NCBI RefSeq assembly: GCF_007644045.2
Contig: NZ_VMDW02000142.1
Location: forward strand, 1 to 32,081
Direction: 5' to 3'
Source: Vogesella urethralis
GTDB taxonomy: Bacteria; Pseudomonadota; Gammaproteobacteria; Burkholderiales; Chromobacteriaceae
DNA: 32,081 nucleotides
Each line of letters starts with the position of its first letter. Position 1 is the stretch's first letter. The notes beneath the pieces are model-generated. The model had not been told where the DNA came from and did not search any database. It was given only the letters and a program-made list of their open reading frames with translations. The translations under genes and the position numbers were made by a program. Shown piece after piece: positions 6,359-13,929 of this stretch.

Positions 6359-7726
6359 GTGAGTACAATTTCAGAAAAAATAGATACGTCATCGATTTAT
6401 AATGAGCTTTGTAAAAATTATCACTCTACTGGGGCGGCGGTTGAGGTTGATTTCCGTGGAATGATTAGTTGGCTAAAAAAAGGCGATCAGTTAACGCATC
6501 AAATACATACATATCCAGCCAAGCTATTGCCACATATTGCACATTTTTTTACTAGGGCATCTAGTTTTTTTGACGAGTCCAATGTGGTGCTTGACCCATT
6601 TTGTGGTTCAGGAACTGTAGCATTAGAAGCATCTCTTGCCGGCTGCCAGCCGCTAGTTGCAGACGCCAATCCTTTTGCATTAATGCTTACAAAAGTTAAA
6701 ACAAGAAACTACGATGTATCAAAGTTACGTTCACAGCTTGAAATAGTAATTAAAAAATCGCGACGTTACAAACAGTCTGCCCAAATAGAAATTGTAAACC
6801 CTGAGCTTTGGTACTCTGAAAAAAATAAAACTGCTCTTGAAAGAATTTTGCGGGCAATTCGAACGGTGGAGCCAATCGAATATCAAGAATTTTTCTTGAT
6901 TTGCTTTTCCGTGCTTGCAAAGAGAATGAGTTACGCTGATCCTCATATAAGTGTGCCCGTTCGCCTGCGAGAAAAGGATAAATTTAGCGCGGAGGTAAAT
7001 CGAAGAATCCGTGAAAGACTAGCATGGATTGATTCTACTTTGGTTTCGGATGAGTTCTTAAAAATTTGCCAGTCAAATATTGAGCGAATAAATGCAGCTA
7101 ACGAATGCATGCCAAGTAGAAAAGAAGCAATGCAAGCTGGCGTTGACGCAAGATTATTGACTTCACCACAGGATGCAGGCGTTGCGCTAGGAAATAATTC
7201 TGTTCCATTAATTGTGACGTCGCCCCCTTATGGTAGTGCACAAAAATATATACGAGCGTCAAGCCTCTCACTGAACTGGCTTGGGCTAACTGAGCCTTGC
7301 AGACTGTCTGAGCTTGAAGGGAAATCTATAGGGCGAGAGCATGTGCCCGCTTTTAGAGAAAATTTTGAGGACGAAGATTTGCTTCCCGAAAATTTCCGCA
7401 TTCTAATTAAAAAGATATCATCAATTAATGAAACAAGAGCGCGTATTACGCAAAAGTATTTAGTAGAAATGGACAGGGCCATTGCTGAAATGGTCAGAGT
7501 AATATCGCCAAATGGATGTGCGGCAATTGTTATTGGCAATAATCAAGTGTGTGGTCAAGTGTTGCGAAATGATAATTTCCTGATAGAAAGGTTTGCCGCT
7601 CACGGTATGGGGCTAGAGTTGAATTTAATTGATGACATCAAATCTCGAGGCTTAATGACAAAAAGAAATCGAACCGCCTCCATAATCTCAAGAGAATCCG
7701 TTCTGGTATTTCGAAAAAAAGGTTGA
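6359..7726 (+). CDS. DNA methyltransferase with TSPPY motif (N4-cytosine or N6-adenine type)
   Basis: The 455-residue protein transfers a methyl group from S-adenosylmethionine to DNA. It carries HTYPAKLLPHIAHFF (about 50-64), the AdoMet motif I DPFCGSGTVALEASLAG (79-95), the catalytic TSPPYGSAQKY (287-297) and a late VIGNNQV strand (391-397). Motif I precedes the catalytic motif, with about 200 residues between them that may hold target recognition. SPPY is common in N4-cytosine enzymes but does not prove specificity. The start is GTG with a weak ribosome binding site; an ATG at residue 35 would remove conserved sequence. The stop is three bases before the next gene. It could protect self DNA, or mark DNA for the downstream genes, as no restriction nuclease is recognised. 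Codon use is AT-rich. Confidence 0.85.
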   Translation: MSTISEKIDTSSIYNELCKNYHSTGAAVEVDFRGMISWLKKGDQLTHQIHTYPAKLLPHIAHFFTRASSFFDESNVVLDPFCGSGTVALEASLAGCQPLVADANPFALMLTKVKTRNYDVSKLRSQLEIVIKKSRRYKQSAQIEIVNPELWYSEKNKTALERILRAIRTVEPIEYQEFFLICFSVLAKRMSYADPHISVPVRLREKDKFSAEVNRRIRERLAWIDSTLVSDEFLKICQSNIERINAANECMPSRKEAMQAGVDARLLTSPQDAGVALGNNSVPLIVTSPPYGSAQKYIRASSLSLNWLGLTEPCRLSELEGKSIGREHVPAFRENFEDEDLLPENFRILIKKISSINETRARITQKYLVEMDRAIAEMVRVISPNGCAAIVIGNNQVCGQVLRNDNFLIERFAAHGMGLELNLIDDIKSRGLMTKRNRTASIISRESVLVFRKKG

Positions 7727-7729
7727 GGC

Positions 7730-8692
7730 ATGTCTAAGCTTCCTTACGATGAAATTCTAAGAGTACTTGTTGATCACGCTTGGGATCAGGAAGTTAGATG
7801 GCCCCACATTGAGGCTTGGGCCAAAAACTTTGATGGTTCTGCTTTGCCTCTTGACGAGGAGCAGCAATACGTCATGTTGACCCTTTCGCGATTCATGTAT
7901 TTTGGTAAGCGACTCGTCCGTGAAATGCTGAAATCCTTATATCGTGATCACTTTAAATCAGTGTTGATGCAACGAATAAGAAGAAACTATGGAAACACCA
8001 AAGACCAAACTCTTTTGCAAAGTTTATATAAACAAGAACTGGAAGGGACGCGATTTCTCGGTGTGGGAAATCCATCGGAAAGCGGAGCCCATTTGCTTTA
8101 CTATTTTAGGCAAGTCAACTATTTAGGGAAGAAGCTTTTTGCAGATGTTGCCGCATCATTTTCCCCCCAGGTTGATCGAACCCCAGGCTCACTTGGCTAC
8201 ATTTATGTTCCGAAAGAAGTTGGTGTTAATCGGTACGTTTTTTTTGACGACATGGTTGGTTCCGGAAGTCAGGCAACTCAATATTTGTCTCCCTACTTGA
8301 GAGACATGAGGAAATTAAATGCAAATATTGATTTGCGATATTTGTGTCTTTTTGCCACAACTGAAGGGCTGAAACGGCTAAATCATCCAGCCATGTTTGA
8401 TGGTAATGCCGCCTGCTTGTTTGAGTTAGATGAAACTTACAAGTGCCTTGAGGACGGTGCTAGATATTTTCTAGGGGCGCCCGCTTGGTTTGATCTGTCA
8501 ATGCTTAGAAAAATTATTGAGACATATGCATCAAGAATGTCAAAACACAATCCCTACGGGTTTGGCAACTGTCAGTTAATGCTGGGATTTTCCCATAATA
8601 CTCCTGATAACACTTTGCCAATATTCTGGTACGGCGAAAAGGATGCGCAATGGGATCCAGTTTTTCTTCGTTACGATAAACAGTATGCCTGA
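7730..8692 (+). CDS. Phosphoribosyltransferase-like protein (PRTase-CE-like candidate effector)
   Basis: In this 320-residue protein the segment YVFFDDMVGSGSQATQYL (169-186) is a type I phosphoribosyltransferase PRPP-binding loop (hydrophobic strand, two acidic residues, Gly-Ser-Gly-Ser). An N-terminal helical part (about 1-110) precedes it, and a conserved-looking GFSHNTPDNTLPIFWYG (286-302) lies near the C-terminus. It is not a recognisable nucleotide-salvage enzyme. Its arrangement recalls the PRTase-CE family described by comparative genomics as a putative effector in bacterial conflict systems; I make that match from memory, without a search. It lies three bases after the methyltransferase stop and 12 bp before the ATPase, so it is co-translated. 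The likely role is to modify or cleave a nucleotide or nucleic acid when triggered. Confidence 0.7.
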   Translation: MSKLPYDEILRVLVDHAWDQEVRWPHIEAWAKNFDGSALPLDEEQQYVMLTLSRFMYFGKRLVREMLKSLYRDHFKSVLMQRIRRNYGNTKDQTLLQSLYKQELEGTRFLGVGNPSESGAHLLYYFRQVNYLGKKLFADVAASFSPQVDRTPGSLGYIYVPKEVGVNRYVFFDDMVGSGSQATQYLSPYLRDMRKLNANIDLRYLCLFATTEGLKRLNHPAMFDGNAACLFELDETYKCLEDGARYFLGAPAWFDLSMLRKIIETYASRMSKHNPYGFGNCQLMLGFSHNTPDNTLPIFWYGEKDAQWDPVFLRYDKQYA

Positions 8693-8704
8693 GGGTATAA
8701 CATA

Positions 8705-10699
8705 ATGGCTAGAAACAATCCCTTTGCACTGGTTCGCGCGGCAGATTATACAGATGTGCAAATTAATTCATTGTGGGTAGAGCTGGGCGAGGCGGTGATC
8801 AACGCAGTTATCGAGCCCACCTCTAATATTTCTAAGTATATTCTCGGTGGACGTGGCTCGGGGAAAACCCATTTACTACGATATCATTCATATCCTGCTG
8901 TGCGTCTTCGCCACCCAAACTTAACGGGCCTATCAGTGCTCGCAGAGCAGGGATATCTTGCTGTTTTCTTGAGGGCAACCGCACTTGACGCAGCAAGATT
9001 CGAAAGCACCTCGAATTCTCACTCCAAATGGCAACAACTGTTTGGTGTTTATTTGGAATTAAAGCTGGTCGAGGGGCTGTTGGATGCTCTTTGTGATATA
9101 AAAAGAACAACAGCTGATGGCGATTTTAATGATCGTGCTTTCTTATTTGAGCTTTCCAATTCCATATTAGATCAATCCATTTTGGAAATGAATTCAATTG
9201 AGGAGTTTAAGGAGTGGCTTGTAGTAGAAAAAAGAAAAATTGATGAGGCAATAAATAATTCGGCATTTACTGGCGAGCTTGATGTGAGAGTGCCTTTTTC
9301 AGTCGGTTCATTGTGCCTGCCTGTTAAGCGAGCCATTGCATCGTGGAATTCTTCCCTGCAAAATGTCCCTATTCTTTATCTAATAGATGAAATAGAGAAT
9401 TTCTCATTATTGCAGCAGCAAGTAGTGAATTCTCTTATACGGTATGGTGAAGGGTTGGCAACCTTCCGAGTTACAGGTCGCCTGTATGGAATTAAAACTT
9501 TAACAACAATAGGAGGAGGAGAGGAAAATAGAGAAGGGTCGGAGTTTAAGACGCTAAATTTAGATGGCATATTAAAATCATATCCAAACTACGGTGTTTT
9601 CGCCAAGAAGTTTGTAATGAAAAGACTTGGCATGGCGCATACAGCACCAGGCGTTTCGCGCGAACCTTCTGCCTTTTTTCAAGTTGTCGCATCAGAAAAT
9701 TTCTTTGAAGGGGCGCTGGCTGCTCTTGGGGTAGATTCAACATCTACAGTATTTTATAGGCCAATCCAAGATGCGCTAAGGAATTCAAAAAAAATCACTT
9801 TAGCAACAGATGAAATCAACAAGATTGTAGCCACATTGTCACTGAGCCTTCCGCTGGCCATACAAAAATTGAATTTCCTTGTTTTCTGCAAAAAGTACTC
9901 AGAAAATATCGACCCCTTGGCACTTGCTGAGATTGTGCGCTTGATGGCGGTGGATTTTATTTCAGGAAAATCCAACAAGGGATATTACTCTAATGCATAT
10001 AGTCATTACAAAGCGGATATCTTTGCGCAGATATGCAGGGAATCCAACAAACTTGAAAACGTACCTTATGCTGGATTTGATACATTTGTTCAAATGTCGT
10101 CCGGAAATCCTCGGAATTTATTAATTATATTAAGCAGGGCTTATGAGATTGCCTCATTTAAAGAGGTTGATTTTATCAATGATGGTCCACTTCCTGTTTC
10201 ATTTCAAACAATGGCAGTGGCAGAGGCTGCCCGATTTATGTTTGATCGAGATACTAACTATGGAGGCCTAGCCGATCAGGCAAAGGTTGCTGTTGAGCGT
10301 CTTGCCACTTTGCTACGAACAGCTAGATATTCACTGAATATCCCTGAGGTTTCACCTTTGGCCGTAAGTTTTTCTGATGAATGGCTTAGTCAAAGAGCGC
10401 GCTCTGTATTGGCATCTGCACTAAACTACTCACTTCTCTTTGAGGGGAAAAAGGGACGGCCAGATAGAAATAGCCATCGATTAAATAGAATGGTTCAATT
10501 AAACCCACTTCTTTCCCCTCGCTGGGGGCTGCCAATTGGGAAGCGAGGTGATTTAAGCTTGTCCGCAGAATTGACAATGGCTATTTTTGATCCGGAATAT
10601 TCTAAAGAATTTGACGCATTGCTTAAATCGCTGCATCACAAATGGAATAATCCATTTAGCGCATCTGCCAGTGATATGGAGCAGGCTAGCTTGTTTTGA
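8705..10699 (+). CDS. ORC/CDC6-like AAA ATPase of a conflict system
   Basis: This 664-residue P-loop ATPase has an N-terminal NPFALVRAADYTD segment, Walker A ILGGRGSGKTHLL (46-58), a long insert (about 70-215) and Walker B ILYLIDEIENF (223-233). A sensor-1-like strand FRVTGRLYG (254-262) and a sensor-2-like SGNPRNLLIILSRAYE (466-481) follow, and then a probable winged-helix region (about 520-600). The IDEIENF and GNPRNLL pattern is that of ORC/CDC6-type AAA proteins, a group also found in bacterial defence operons. It has a good ribosome binding site (GAGGG) and is four bases from the next gene. I infer a sensor or DNA-bound switch controlling the PRTase-like effector. The ATPase call is firm; the subfamily is from memory. 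Confidence 0.75.
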   Translation: MARNNPFALVRAADYTDVQINSLWVELGEAVINAVIEPTSNISKYILGGRGSGKTHLLRYHSYPAVRLRHPNLTGLSVLAEQGYLAVFLRATALDAARFESTSNSHSKWQQLFGVYLELKLVEGLLDALCDIKRTTADGDFNDRAFLFELSNSILDQSILEMNSIEEFKEWLVVEKRKIDEAINNSAFTGELDVRVPFSVGSLCLPVKRAIASWNSSLQNVPILYLIDEIENFSLLQQQVVNSLIRYGEGLATFRVTGRLYGIKTLTTIGGGEENREGSEFKTLNLDGILKSYPNYGVFAKKFVMKRLGMAHTAPGVSREPSAFFQVVASENFFEGALAALGVDSTSTVFYRPIQDALRNSKKITLATDEINKIVATLSLSLPLAIQKLNFLVFCKKYSENIDPLALAEIVRLMAVDFISGKSNKGYYSNAYSHYKADIFAQICRESNKLENVPYAGFDTFVQMSSGNPRNLLIILSRAYEIASFKEVDFINDGPLPVSFQTMAVAEAARFMFDRDTNYGGLADQAKVAVERLATLLRTARYSLNIPEVSPLAVSFSDEWLSQRARSVLASALNYSLLFEGKKGRPDRNSHRLNRMVQLNPLLSPRWGLPIGKRGDLSLSAELTMAIFDPEYSKEFDALLKSLHHKWNNPFSASASDMEQASLF

Positions 10700-10703
10700 A
10701 ACT

Positions 10704-11651
10704 ATGGACTACTCGATATATTACAAACGTTCAGTAACCGTTAACAAAATTCAACAGGAAGTTCCCATGGTTGATATTTTTGTTTCGGCGTTCAATTCCT
10801 CCGATCGAGTTCAATGTGTTTTTGAGGAGGCTAGGGCAGGACGAAAGATATGGCTTTTACATCCTGAGTATAAATACGCCCCGGTAGAAGAGCCTATTGG
10901 GCATGAGATTGTAAAGCCTGATTCTTTAGACGAAGTTGATCAAGTCAGAGCGCTGCTTGATCAAATAGGTGACATCAAAGGCTTATCTATATGCATAGAC
11001 ATAACTGGATTCATGAGGCATGTGCTTGTTTTCTTGGTCGCAAAACTTGCGCACATGGGAGTGGACTCATTTTATGCGATATACTCCGAGCCAATTTCTT
11101 ACTCCAAAGCTGAGGGTACGATTTTTAGCAATGCAGCTACTGGTGTTGTCCGCCCTGTTCGGGGCATGGGTGCAAGCAATGCTTCACAAGCAAAAGATCA
11201 CCTGATCATTGGGGTAGGTTTCGATGCAAATTTGATTTCATTGGTTGCACACCAAAAGGATGATGCAATTAATTACCCTCTCTTTGCATTCCCATCGCTC
11301 AGTGCTGACATGTATCAGCAAAGCGCTGTGAAAGCTGCTCAAAGTGGCGAGATTGCTTTGCAAGGTGAGTGGATAGATAATAGAATATTTGCGCCAGCAA
11401 ACGATCCGTTTGCAACCGCCGAAGTGCTGAGTGATTTGGTTTTCGATATTGATGCGCGGTATTCATCAGCCAATATTTATTTAACCCCACTGTCAACTAA
11501 GGCTCAAGCACTCGGATTCGCGTTATACTGGTGCCTCGAAGGACAAAAACGTGGAGGGGTAACAATTTTATTGCCAGAGTGTTCTGCTTACGCAAGAGAA
11601 ACTAGTTCAGGTTTGCGCCGCCTATGGTTGTATACCGTCGAATTGGTATAG
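10704..11651 (+). CDS. Uncharacterised protein of the methyltransferase-PRTase-ATPase operon
   Basis: The 315-residue protein has no domain I can name. The ATG at 10704 is four bases after the ATPase stop; an earlier in-frame start at 10587 would overlap the ATPase by over 100 bases, and the extra sequence looks like a shadow. It has alternating strands and helices suggesting a Rossmann-like fold: VDIFVSAFNSSDR (23-35), SICIDITGFMRHVLVFLVAKL (95-115, shown in parts), HLIIGVGFDANL (166-177) and LTPLSTKAQALGFALYW (260-276). ETSSGLRRLWLYTVE closes the protein. The well-patterned C-terminal blocks look like a conserved family. By position it is part of the same system, perhaps a ligand sensor or a partner of the ATPase. 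The terminator-like hairpin at 11723-11754 ends the operon. Confidence 0.65.
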   Translation: MDYSIYYKRSVTVNKIQQEVPMVDIFVSAFNSSDRVQCVFEEARAGRKIWLLHPEYKYAPVEEPIGHEIVKPDSLDEVDQVRALLDQIGDIKGLSICIDITGFMRHVLVFLVAKLAHMGVDSFYAIYSEPISYSKAEGTIFSNAATGVVRPVRGMGASNASQAKDHLIIGVGFDANLISLVAHQKDDAINYPLFAFPSLSADMYQQSAVKAAQSGEIALQGEWIDNRIFAPANDPFATAEVLSDLVFDIDARYSSANIYLTPLSTKAQALGFALYWCLEGQKRGGVTILLPECSAYARETSSGLRRLWLYTVELV

Positions 11652-11687
11652 TAAAGATTTTGCATGGTATTGCGAACGCCGAACGCC

Positions 11688-11802
11688 AAGTTTGCAATTA
11701 GAGTTGCATGACTATTTCCCATAAAAATGGCCCTGTTGCTGCAGGGCCATTTTTTCGAGCAAAGCATAATTGCGTACTTTGGCTATCGGAAATTGCAAAC
11801 TT
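11688..11802. repeat. 12-bp inverted repeat enclosing the terminator
   Basis: AAGTTTGCAATT at 11688-11699 is the exact reverse complement of 11791-11802. The right arm is the core of the outermost TnsB-site-like repeat, so the left copy is an oppositely oriented third site. Confidence 0.5.
11723..11754. terminator. Bidirectional intrinsic terminator at the cassette end
   Basis: Perfect 13-bp arms AAAAATGGCCCTG (11723-11735) and its reverse complement (11742-11754) flank the loop TTGCTG, with a T-run on both strands. It ends the plus-strand cassette and, from the other side, nrdB. It lies inside the proposed transposon end. Confidence 0.85.
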
Positions 11803-11810
11803 TGACTACA
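11768..11810 (-). repeat. Right terminal repeats of the Tn7-like element
   Basis: From 11810 the minus strand starts TGTAGTCAAAG. Two direct repeats, TAGTCAAAGTTTGCAATT (11808-11791) and TAGCCAAAGTACGCAATT (11785-11768), agree at 15 of 18 positions. The TGT terminus plus roughly 20-bp direct repeats is the known layout of Tn7-like ends, where TnsB binds. Candidate target duplication AAATT follows at 11811-11815. Confidence 0.55.
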
Positions 11811-11843
11811 AAATTTCAACCTTTCCGATTTCTGACAATATTT

Positions 11844-12914
11844 TCAATCCCAGCTCAGCGCGCCGCCAGTCTGGTACTCGGTCACCCGGGTCTCGAAGAA
11901 GTTTTTCTCTTTCTTCAGGTCGATCATCTCGCTCATCCACGGGAACGGGTTGTTCACGCCGGGGAACAGCTGCTCCAGGCCGATCTGCTGCATGCGGCGG
12001 TTGGCGATGAAGCGCAGGTATTCCTTGAACATGCTGGCGTTCAGGCCCAGTACGCCGCGCGGCATGGTGTCTTCGGCGTAGGCGTATTCCAGGTCTACCG
12101 CTTTCTTGAACAGTTCCACGATCTCGGCCTTGAAGCTGTCGGTCCAGATTTCCGGCTGTTCCAGCTTGATGGTGTTGATCAGATCGATACCGAAGTTGCA
12201 GTGGCTGGACTCGTCGCGCAGGATGTACTGGTACTGTTCGGCGGCGCCGGTCATCTTGTTCTGGCGGCCCAGCGCCAGGATTTGCACGAAGCCGACGTAG
12301 AAGAACAGGCCTTCCATGATGCAGGCAAACACGATCAGCGATTTCAGCAGGGTCTGGTCGGTTTCCAGGGTGCCGGTCTTGAATTCCGGGTTGCACAGCA
12401 CGTCGATGAACGGCAGCAGGAACTCGTCCTTGTCACGGATGGATTTGATTTCGTTGTAGGCGTTGAACACTTCGCCTTCGTCCAGGCCCAGGCTTTCCAC
12501 GATGTACTGGTAGGCGTGGGTGTGGATGGCTTCGTCGAAGGCCTGGCGCAGCAGGTACTGGCGGCATTCCGGGCTGGTGATCTGACGGTAGGTGCCCAGT
12601 ACGATGTTGTTGGCGGCCAGGCTGTCGGCGGTGACGAAGAAGCCCAGGTTACGCTTGACGATGCGCATTTCGTCTTCGGTCAGCTGGCCGGTTTTCCATT
12701 GCTCGATGTCGCGCTGCATGTTCACTTCTTGCGGCATCCAGTGGTTGGCGCACTGGGCCAGGTATTTTTCCCATGCCCATTTGTGCTTGAACGGCACCAG
12801 CTGGTTGACGTCGGTCTTGCCGTTGATTACGCGTTTGTCCACGGCGTTGACACGGCCTTCGGTGTTGGCAGCGGGGGTGGCAACGGCGGGGGTATCGTCG
12901 AAAGACAGGCTCAT
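11844..12914 (-). CDS. nrdB: Ribonucleoside-diphosphate reductase beta subunit (class Ia)
   Basis: NrdB holds the diiron-tyrosyl radical used by NrdA to reduce ribonucleotides. In this 356-residue protein the metal ligands D97, E128, H131, E201, E235 and H238 are all visible (ADSL, FDEAIH, MEGLFFY, RDESSH). Y135, four residues after H131 in EAIHTHAY, is the radical tyrosine, so this is not the Tyr-less Chlamydia type. The C-terminus ends [11 protein letters not shown], the tail that docks on NrdA. The start at 12914 has TGGAG 9 bases upstream. NrdA lies upstream on the same strand but is separated by a broken gene. The stop codon lies 33 bp from the proposed Tn7-like end, so the gene's own terminator appears to have been displaced by the insertion. 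Confidence 0.96.
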   Translation of the reverse strand: MSLSFDDTPAVATPAANTEGRVNAVDKRVINGKTDVNQLVPFKHKWAWEKYLAQCANHWMPQEVNMQRDIEQWKTGQLTEDEMRIVKRNLGFFVTADSLAANNIVLGTYRQITSPECRQYLLRQAFDEAIHTHAYQYIVESLGLDEGEVFNAYNEIKSIRDKDEFLLPFIDVLCNPEFKTGTLETDQTLLKSLIVFACIMEGLFFYVGFVQILALGRQNKMTGAAEQYQYILRDESSHCNFGIDLINTIKLEQPEIWTDSFKAEIVELFKKAVDLEYAYAEDTMPRGVLGLNASMFKEYLRFIANRRMQQIGLEQLFPGVNNPFPWMSEMIDLKKEKNFFETRVTEYQTGGALSWD

Positions 12915-13047
12915 GGTTTGGCTCCAGTATTTTTTACGGTGGCCGGCGCGCAGGCCGGCCGGATGGCTTGGTTTACGTTTGCCGGGCTTGGCGGGCCTTG
13001 TCCGGCTTTGTCTTTGGCAACGCGCCGTCTGGTGGGAGGGCGTCGCG

Positions 13048-13109
13048 TCATCCCGAAACCGGCTGCGGGCAACCGGCTTGAGGATGGGTTGGCGGCGTGC
13101 GGCCAACCT
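13048..13109. repeat. Intergenic repeat A, copy 1
   Basis: This 62-bp unit starts TCATCCCGAAACCGGCTGCG and ends in the hairpin GGTTGGCGGCGTGCGGCCAACC. It matches copy 2 at 13752-13814 except for one indel and one substitution. It lies between nrdB and the broken gene. Confidence 0.85.
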
Positions 13110-13136
13110 GTTGTGCTGCTTGGTTGCTGCCTGTTT

Positions 13137-13169
13137 CCCGGCTGCGGCTGCGCCTTGTCCGGGCTGCGG
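13137..13169. repeat. REP-like palindrome, copy 1
   Basis: CCCGGCTGCGGCTGCGCC...TCCGGGCTGCGG is imperfectly palindromic and matches 13896-13929 over its length. The form (GGATGCGGC...CGCC-TATCCGG-CTACGG in copy 2) recalls the REP/BIME repeats of enterobacteria. Confidence 0.6.
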
Positions 13170-13171
13170 TG

Positions 13172-13731
13172 TTACCGGGCGCCGGGCAGCAGTTGCGGCT
13201 GCACGCTGGCGCTATCGTTTACTTTCCACACGCGCTGCATGTGGGCGTAGTCGCGCTGGCGCGAGTCCAGCAGCGTGATGTCGGGGCGGTAATCCAGGTT
13301 GAAGCGGATGTCGCCCAGGTACACGCTGTGGCCGGCTGGCACGCTGAACGGCAGGTTCAGCGGCAGGCTGACAATGCGCGGTGCCTTGATGGCGTAATCG
13401 TCAGCACCGGTGTCGCTGTGCCAGCGTGCCACGGCGCGGTCCAGCTGGTAGCGGCCGGGTGGTAGCGCCAGCAGTTGCAGTTTGCCGTCAGCCGACGGGC
13501 TGCCTTCGGCGCCGAAGATGGTGTCCAGCGCAAAGTCGGCGCGCAGCGTGCCAGCCAGGTTGTTGTCCAGCCCGTGCCAGTACAGCGTGGCGCTGGCGTT
13601 TTCCGGCGAGTAGGTTTGCACCGTCATCGCCAGCACGGCGTGGCCCTGGCCAGCAGCGGGTTGCATGCTGCCGCGTAACTGGAGCCGGCCAGCAGTGCAG
13701 CAAGGGCGCAGGCGGCGAACAGTCGTGTCAT
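13172..13731 (-). pseudogene. Frameshifted secreted protein gene between nrdA and nrdB
   Basis: The ATG at 13731 begins MTRLFAACALAALLAGSSYA, a good signal peptide, but that frame soon stops. The body continues in another frame (from about 13670 to 13172) as ...SMQPAAGQGHAVLAMTVQTYS and ends QPQLLPGAR. One extra G in the GCGGC run near 13668-13673 would rejoin the two frames and place a cleavage site after SSYA. The body (about 165 residues) is beta-rich, with LQLLALPPGRYQL resembling a carboxypeptidase-regulatory-like or surface beta-sandwich domain. Function is unknown. Either the gene is freshly inactivated or the read has a single-base error. It sits unusually between nrdA and nrdB and is flanked by the same repeats on both sides. 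Confidence 0.6.
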
Positions 13732-13751
13732 GGCGTCTCCGGGGGTGACGA

Positions 13752-13814
13752 TCATCCCGAAACCGGCTGCGGGGCAACCGGCTTGAGGATGGGTTGGCCG
13801 CGTGCGGCCAACCT
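13752..13814. repeat. Intergenic repeat A, copy 2
   Basis: This is a 63-bp direct copy of 13048-13109. Its right part GGTTGGCCGC-GT-GCGGCCAACC is a perfect inverted repeat with 10-bp arms, while copy 1 has one mismatch in the stem. The preserved stem suggests the hairpin is the functional part. Confidence 0.85.
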
Positions 13815-13847
13815 TGGGGCGTGTTTTGCCGGTTTCCCTCACCCCGG

Positions 13848-13868
13848 CCCTCTCCCTGAGGGAGAGGG
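13848..13868. repeat. Hairpin CCCTCTCCC-TGA-GGGAGAGGG
   Basis: Perfect 9-bp arms with a 3-nt loop lie in a 'CTCACCCCGGCCCTCTCCC' context that is a common dispersed intergenic repeat type in proteobacteria. It is downstream of nrdA and lacks a T-run. Confidence 0.55.
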
Positions 13869-13895
13869 AGGCTAAGGTGTCGGCTGGGCTGCTTC

Positions 13896-13929
13896 CCCGG
13901 ATGCGGCTAGCGCCTTATCCGGGCTACGG
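13896..13929. repeat. REP-like palindrome, copy 2
   Basis: CCCGGATGCGGCTAGCGCC followed by TTATCCGGGCTACGG is an imperfect palindrome closely resembling enterobacterial REP units. It matches 13137-13169 and lies just downstream of nrdA. Confidence 0.65.

Larger units (their letters stand above)
1..11810. mobile_element. Tn7-like transposon, right-hand part (left end outside window)
   Basis: The element is defined by a tnsA-tnsB-tnsC-tniQ operon on the minus strand and by a candidate terminus at 11810. On the minus strand the terminus starts TGTAGTC and contains two direct repeats of the form TAGyCAAAGTwyGCAATT, at 11808-11791 and 11785-11768 (15 of 18 identical, 23 bp apart). TGT...ACA ends and arrays of TnsB sites are known features of Tn7-like elements. 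The five bases after the end (11811-11815, AAATT) are a candidate target duplication, which cannot be checked because the other end is missing. The tnsA-proximal (right) end faces the 3' end of nrdB, the same polarity as Tn7 at glmS. The interior is clearly more AT-rich than the chromosome beyond 11.84 kb. The family call is firm; the exact boundary is an inference. Confidence 0.72.

Noticed and set aside
10587-10703. Upstream extension of the last cassette gene (start at 10587)
   Set aside because: It overlaps the ATPase by over 100 bases and its 39 residues look like an out-of-frame reading; the ATG at 10704 fits the operon spacing.
11727-13250. 507-codon plus-strand frame opposite nrdB
   Set aside because: Shadow of nrdB, crossing the transposon junction and the intergenic repeats, which a real gene would not do.
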